DNA from: Bacteroidota bacterium
Lineage (GTDB): Bacteria; Bacteroidota; Bacteroidia; Chitinophagales; LD1
Length of the DNA: 42,035 nucleotides
Assembly: GCA_025963485.1 (NCBI GenBank)
Contig: JAOQAO010000230.1
Coordinates: 1 to 42,035 of the forward strand
Direction: 5' to 3'
In this document: positions 37,133 through 42,035 of the stretch, in pieces
Layout of the letters: every line of letters starts with the position of its first letter
How positions within the stretch are numbered: the first letter of the stretch is position 1
Made by a program: the position numbers and the translations under genes
The notes under the pieces: model-generated
The model's input: the letters and a program-made list of their open reading frames with translations, nothing else
Told to the model about the DNA's origin: nothing
Database searches by the model: none

Positions 37133-38131
37133 ATGAAAAATATTCTAATAATATTTTTAACTACTTGTCTTTTTGGAGTAGTTAATGCACAGGTCAATAA
37201 TCGAGTTATCGATACTTGTACGAATATTCTAAATCCTAAGGACCCAAAACAGATAAAACATTTTCCGTGGCGTCTTCCAGATTGGATTTGGAATAATGGT
37301 CAACTTAATCCATATATAACTGAAGATCAAAAGGCGGAGGAGATAAAAAAAATAGAAATCTTGCGAAAATGGAATCAAGAAAGCTACCCATCAGCTGATT
37401 CACTTGAGGATGTCATTGCTCATGATTTGGGTAGCAAATTTTCGTTGATAGACTTATCGCGACAAGGCAAAAACTATATGAATGTTGGGAATGGCTTTAA
37501 TTTAAGCCTACTTTTAGATCCAGCGTTTGAAGTGGATTTCTCTCAAACTATAAATAAAGCTGCCTCCGCCTTTCTTGAAATCGCATTAAGTGAGAGAGTC
37601 TTGCAAGAAGCGTTTGATAGTGCAATTTTGGAACTCACCCCTAAAACAGAGATGTATGAGATTGCAACTACTAGTCATAAGCAAAAATATACCAAAGCTT
37701 ATCTAAACGAAATAAGATGGCGGATTAAGCCTTCATCTATTGAGGGATTTAAACAACAGATTAAAAACGCCTTAAGTACAGAAAATGGCGATCCTGCTTT
37801 ACTGATTATTACATCTGGTAATATGCCTCCATGGTGGGGTTGGTCATATTTGAATTACTTCTATGACCCAAACCAAAGTCTAAAGCGATTGGCGCCTCCT
37901 CATAACTATATATATATAGAGTTTAATACAGATAGTTTTTCAACCAATAAAAGTGTAGCTTTCTGGACGTCAAAAATAGCACATGAACTTTTACATAATT
38001 TGGGCTATTTGCACCCTGTTTATAAATGTCCCCATGAAAGAGACATTAATAATATTGGCAAAAATAAAGCTTTCATTATAGCTTATGAACGGGCAATATG
38101 GAAGAGAGCAAAAGAATTAAATTTGGAATAG
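37133..38131 (+). CDS. Secreted metzincin-type zinc metalloprotease
   Basis: Signal peptide MKNILIIFLTTCLFGVVNAQ; IAHELLHNLGYLHP (HExxHxxGxxH). ORF track starts at 37115 (GTG); ATG at 37133 preferred. Confidence 0.75.
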   Translation: MKNILIIFLTTCLFGVVNAQVNNRVIDTCTNILNPKDPKQIKHFPWRLPDWIWNNGQLNPYITEDQKAEEIKKIEILRKWNQESYPSADSLEDVIAHDLGSKFSLIDLSRQGKNYMNVGNGFNLSLLLDPAFEVDFSQTINKAASAFLEIALSERVLQEAFDSAILELTPKTEMYEIATTSHKQKYTKAYLNEIRWRIKPSSIEGFKQQIKNALSTENGDPALLIITSGNMPPWWGWSYLNYFYDPNQSLKRLAPPHNYIYIEFNTDSFSTNKSVAFWTSKIAHELLHNLGYLHPVYKCPHERDINNIGKNKAFIIAYERAIWKRAKELNLE

Positions 38132-38350
38132 TCTATCCCATTTCTATATTTTTAGTCACTTCCCTTATAGCCAAAAGATTACATAGTATACCTCTATAAC
38201 ACAACCCTTTTTGCACCGGGACACCCCCCTATTTCCCCACATTTTACCCCCAAACCAAAATTCCTCTTTTAAATCTTGCCAAAAACCCTATTTTCGCACC
38301 CGAATTAGGCGGTAGCTGATTCAGATTCAAAAAAAATAAATCAATCATAG

Positions 38351-39865
<1,515 letters not shown>

Positions 39866-39868
<3 letters not shown>

Positions 39869-39942
39869 GACACTAGATGCTAGACGCTAGATACTAGAGA
39901 ATGCAAAATGCATTTGTCTAACGTCTAATGTCTAACGTCTTA
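39866..39942 (+). repeat. Long imperfect hairpin between atpD and atpC
   Basis: TAAGACACTAGATGCTAGACGCTAGATACTAGAGAATGCA / TGCATTTGTCTAACGTCTAATGTCTAACGTCTTA with an AAA loop; begins at the atpD stop codon. Confidence 0.7.
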
Positions 39943-39953
39943 AATCTAAAACA

Positions 39954-40196
39954 ATGATACTAGAAATATTGACCCCCGAGAAAAAGCTATATAGCGGCGA
40001 AGCCAGTAGTGTCACACTGCCGGGCGTAGATGGCAGCTTCCAGATATTGAACAGGCACGCGCCTATCATCTCTGCACTCGGCAAAGGCACTATCAAGTAC
40101 AAAACAGGCAGTGAAACTAAAACGCTTACCATTAGCGGTGGTTTTGCTGAATGCCTAAAAAATAAAGTGATCGTGCTCGTCGAAGGCGCTAACTAA
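39954..40196 (+). CDS. atpC: F0F1 ATP synthase subunit epsilon
   Basis: MILEILTPEKKLYSGEASSVTLPGVDGSFQILNRHAPIISAL. Confidence 0.92.
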   Translation: MILEILTPEKKLYSGEASSVTLPGVDGSFQILNRHAPIISALGKGTIKYKTGSETKTLTISGGFAECLKNKVIVLVEGAN

Positions 40197-40217
40197 TAGC
40201 CCTGACATACTCATATT

Positions 40218-40250
40218 AAAAGCCCATGAATATCTCATGGGCTTTGTTTT
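40218..40250. terminator. Terminator downstream of atpC
   Basis: AAAGCCCATGA-atatc-TCATGGGCTTTgttttt. Confidence 0.8.
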
Positions 40251-40286
40251 TATATATATGCATCTAAAATAAGTACATTAGCTATC

Positions 40287-41807
40287 ATGGGATGGAAAGC
40301 CACCATAGCCCGATGGGCAGCCAATATCATAGTGCCGCGCATATACCGCGAGCATCGGGATGCCATAGCTATCCAGGAGAGAATATTGGCACAGCTGATA
40401 TCCAAAGCCACAGGCACTCAGTTCGGCAGGGAGCATGACTTCAAAGGGATAAAGTCATACAAAGATTTTCGCGTAGCAGTACCTATACGCGACTATGAGG
40501 GCATCAGGCACTACATAGAGATGATCGCCAAGGGGAAAGAAGATGTCCTCTGGCCAGGCCTGCCACTCTATTTTTGCAAATCATCCGGCACTACGTCAGG
40601 TGTCAAATATATTCCTCTTACCAAAATCTCTATCAACTCCCAGATCACAGCAGCACGAAATTCGCTGCTCATGTATGTGCATGAGACTGGCATCTCTGAT
40701 TTCTTTGACCTTAAAATGATCTTCCTGCAGGGCTCACCTGTACTCGATAAGCATGGTGTGATACCGAGCGGCCGCCTCAGCGGTATCGTCTATCATCATG
40801 TGCCTGCTTATCTGACTAAGAACCGCATGCCATCCTATGATACCAACTGTATAGAGGATTGGGAAGAAAAAGTAGAAGCGATCGCAAAAGAAACACTGAA
40901 AGAGAAGATGTCCCTTATCAGTGGTATTCCACCCTGGGTCGTGATGTACTTTGAGAAGCTGATCGAGCTGACAGGCAAGAAACATATAAAAGATATATTC
41001 CCTGATTTCTCGGTATTCGCCTATGGCGGGGTCAACTACGAGCCATATCGTGCTAAGATCGAAAACCTGATAGGTCGCAAGGTGGCAAGTATAGAAACAT
41101 ATCCGGCTAGTGAAGGCTTCATAGCCTATCAGGATTCGCAGCGGGAGAAAGGGCTACTGCTGAATGTAAACGGAGGAATCTTCTATGAGTTCATCAAGCC
41201 AGAAGATATAGGGAGCGGTCCATCTAAACGCATCTCCATTGCCGATGTGGAGATAGGGGTCAACTATGCCCTCATTCTAAATACAGATGCTGGCCTTTGG
41301 GCATATAACATAGGAGATACCATCCGCTTCGTGTCAAAGGCTCCTTATCGCATCATAGTGACCGGTCGTATATCACATTATATATCCGCCTTCGGCGAAC
41401 ATGTGATAGGAGAGGAGGTAGAATATGCGCTCATGCGCGCTGCATCGGAGAATGATGTATCTGTGAGCGAATTTACCGTAGCGCCGCAAGTAGATACCGC
41501 TGAGGGTATACTGCCATATCATGAGTGGTTCGTCGAGTTCGCGAAAGCCCCATCAGATATCAGGTCATTTGAAGCAAAGGTCGATCAGTATATGCAGGAG
41601 AAAAATGTCTACTACAAAGACCTCCGCGATGGCAATATCCTCCAGCAGCTAAGGATCCGCTCATTAGCACAAGGCAGCTTCGTCAGTTACATGAAAAGCC
41701 TCGGCAAGCTCGGCGGACAAAACAAAGTTCCTCGCCTTAGCAATGACAGAAAAGTAGCGACAGCATTGATAGAAATACAAGGACGGATATTTACTGACGA
41801 AAACTAA
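40287..41807 (+). CDS. GH3 auxin-responsive promoter family protein (acyl-acid-amido synthetase-like)
   Basis: FCKSSGTTSGVKYIPLT adenylate-binding motif; YPASEGFIAYQ; ALILNTDAGLWAYNIGDTIRFVS. Confidence 0.88.
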   Translation: MGWKATIARWAANIIVPRIYREHRDAIAIQERILAQLISKATGTQFGREHDFKGIKSYKDFRVAVPIRDYEGIRHYIEMIAKGKEDVLWPGLPLYFCKSSGTTSGVKYIPLTKISINSQITAARNSLLMYVHETGISDFFDLKMIFLQGSPVLDKHGVIPSGRLSGIVYHHVPAYLTKNRMPSYDTNCIEDWEEKVEAIAKETLKEKMSLISGIPPWVVMYFEKLIELTGKKHIKDIFPDFSVFAYGGVNYEPYRAKIENLIGRKVASIETYPASEGFIAYQDSQREKGLLLNVNGGIFYEFIKPEDIGSGPSKRISIADVEIGVNYALILNTDAGLWAYNIGDTIRFVSKAPYRIIVTGRISHYISAFGEHVIGEEVEYALMRAASENDVSVSEFTVAPQVDTAEGILPYHEWFVEFAKAPSDIRSFEAKVDQYMQEKNVYYKDLRDGNILQQLRIRSLAQGSFVSYMKSLGKLGGQNKVPRLSNDRKVATALIEIQGRIFTDEN

Positions 41808-41815
41808 CCAGGGAA

Positions 41816-42035
41816 ATGAAGTCAATGAAAAAACAATTGCTCTTTTTATTAGGCGTGGTGATAACACTGACCGCTATGTCGCAGGATCAGAAGGCTGCTG
41901 AAGCCTTCAATGCAAAAGCAAAACAGATCGACAGTATTTTCGCTAAACCTATTATCGTACCTGCTTCGCAGAAATTCTCAACGGCTCCCACGGGCAGAGT
42001 GTACTATCGGTACAAAATAGAGAAACTGAACTCTG
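41816..42035 (+). CDS. Secreted hypothetical protein, truncated by the window end
   Basis: My translation MKSMKKQLLFLLGVVITLTAMSQDQKAAEAFNAKAKQIDSIFAKPIIVP... open to the window end; signal peptide. Confidence 0.65.
   Translation, partial: MKSMKKQLLFLLGVVITLTAMSQDQKAAEAFNAKAKQIDSIFAKPIIVPASQKFSTAPTGRVYYRYKIEKLNS

Noticed and set aside
32661-38131. Calling the island a known caspase-gasdermin or CRISPR-caspase defence system
   Set aside because: No gasdermin-like, CHAT/Cas or other known partner gene is recognisable; labelling it defence would go beyond the evidence.
40287-41807. GH3-family gene as evidence of recent plant gene transfer
   Set aside because: GH3-like proteins are common in Bacteroidota and the gene has the composition of its core neighbours; nothing unusual is visible here.

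Overview
The window is a Bacteroidota chromosome segment (Chitinophagaceae-like by gene content and style; inferred, not searched). It has three parts. (1) Positions 1 to about 9.1 kb are the end of a mobilizable or integrative element: relaxase, MobC-like protein, VirD4-like coupling protein, membrane proteins, a small HTH protein, and a cargo operon with a HExxH-motif putative peptide beta-hydroxylase. The element abuts the 3' end of a tRNA-Gly(CCC) gene. (2) About 9.2-32.6 kb and 38.3-42 kb are mostly ordinary core genes: porX, tag, a DnaJ/CbpA-type protein, uppS, bamA, an AarF/UbiB kinase, a 3-hydroxyacyl-CoA dehydrogenase, rseP, pyrF, a NifU-like protein, atpD, atpC, a GH3-like protein, and several type IX secretion (T9SS) C-terminal-domain proteins. 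(3) About 32.6-38.2 kb is an AT-richer accessory island between the nifU-like gene and atpD. It encodes a phage-tail-collar-like protein, two small proteins, a caspase-family protease, a Cys-rich protein, a stand-alone LuxR-type HTH protein, a secreted Ig-like protein and a secreted metzincin. Two families of non-coding repeats sit upstream of selected genes in this island. The island and the HExxH cargo operon are the best candidates for an undescribed system. No database searches were run; all family calls are from motif recognition.
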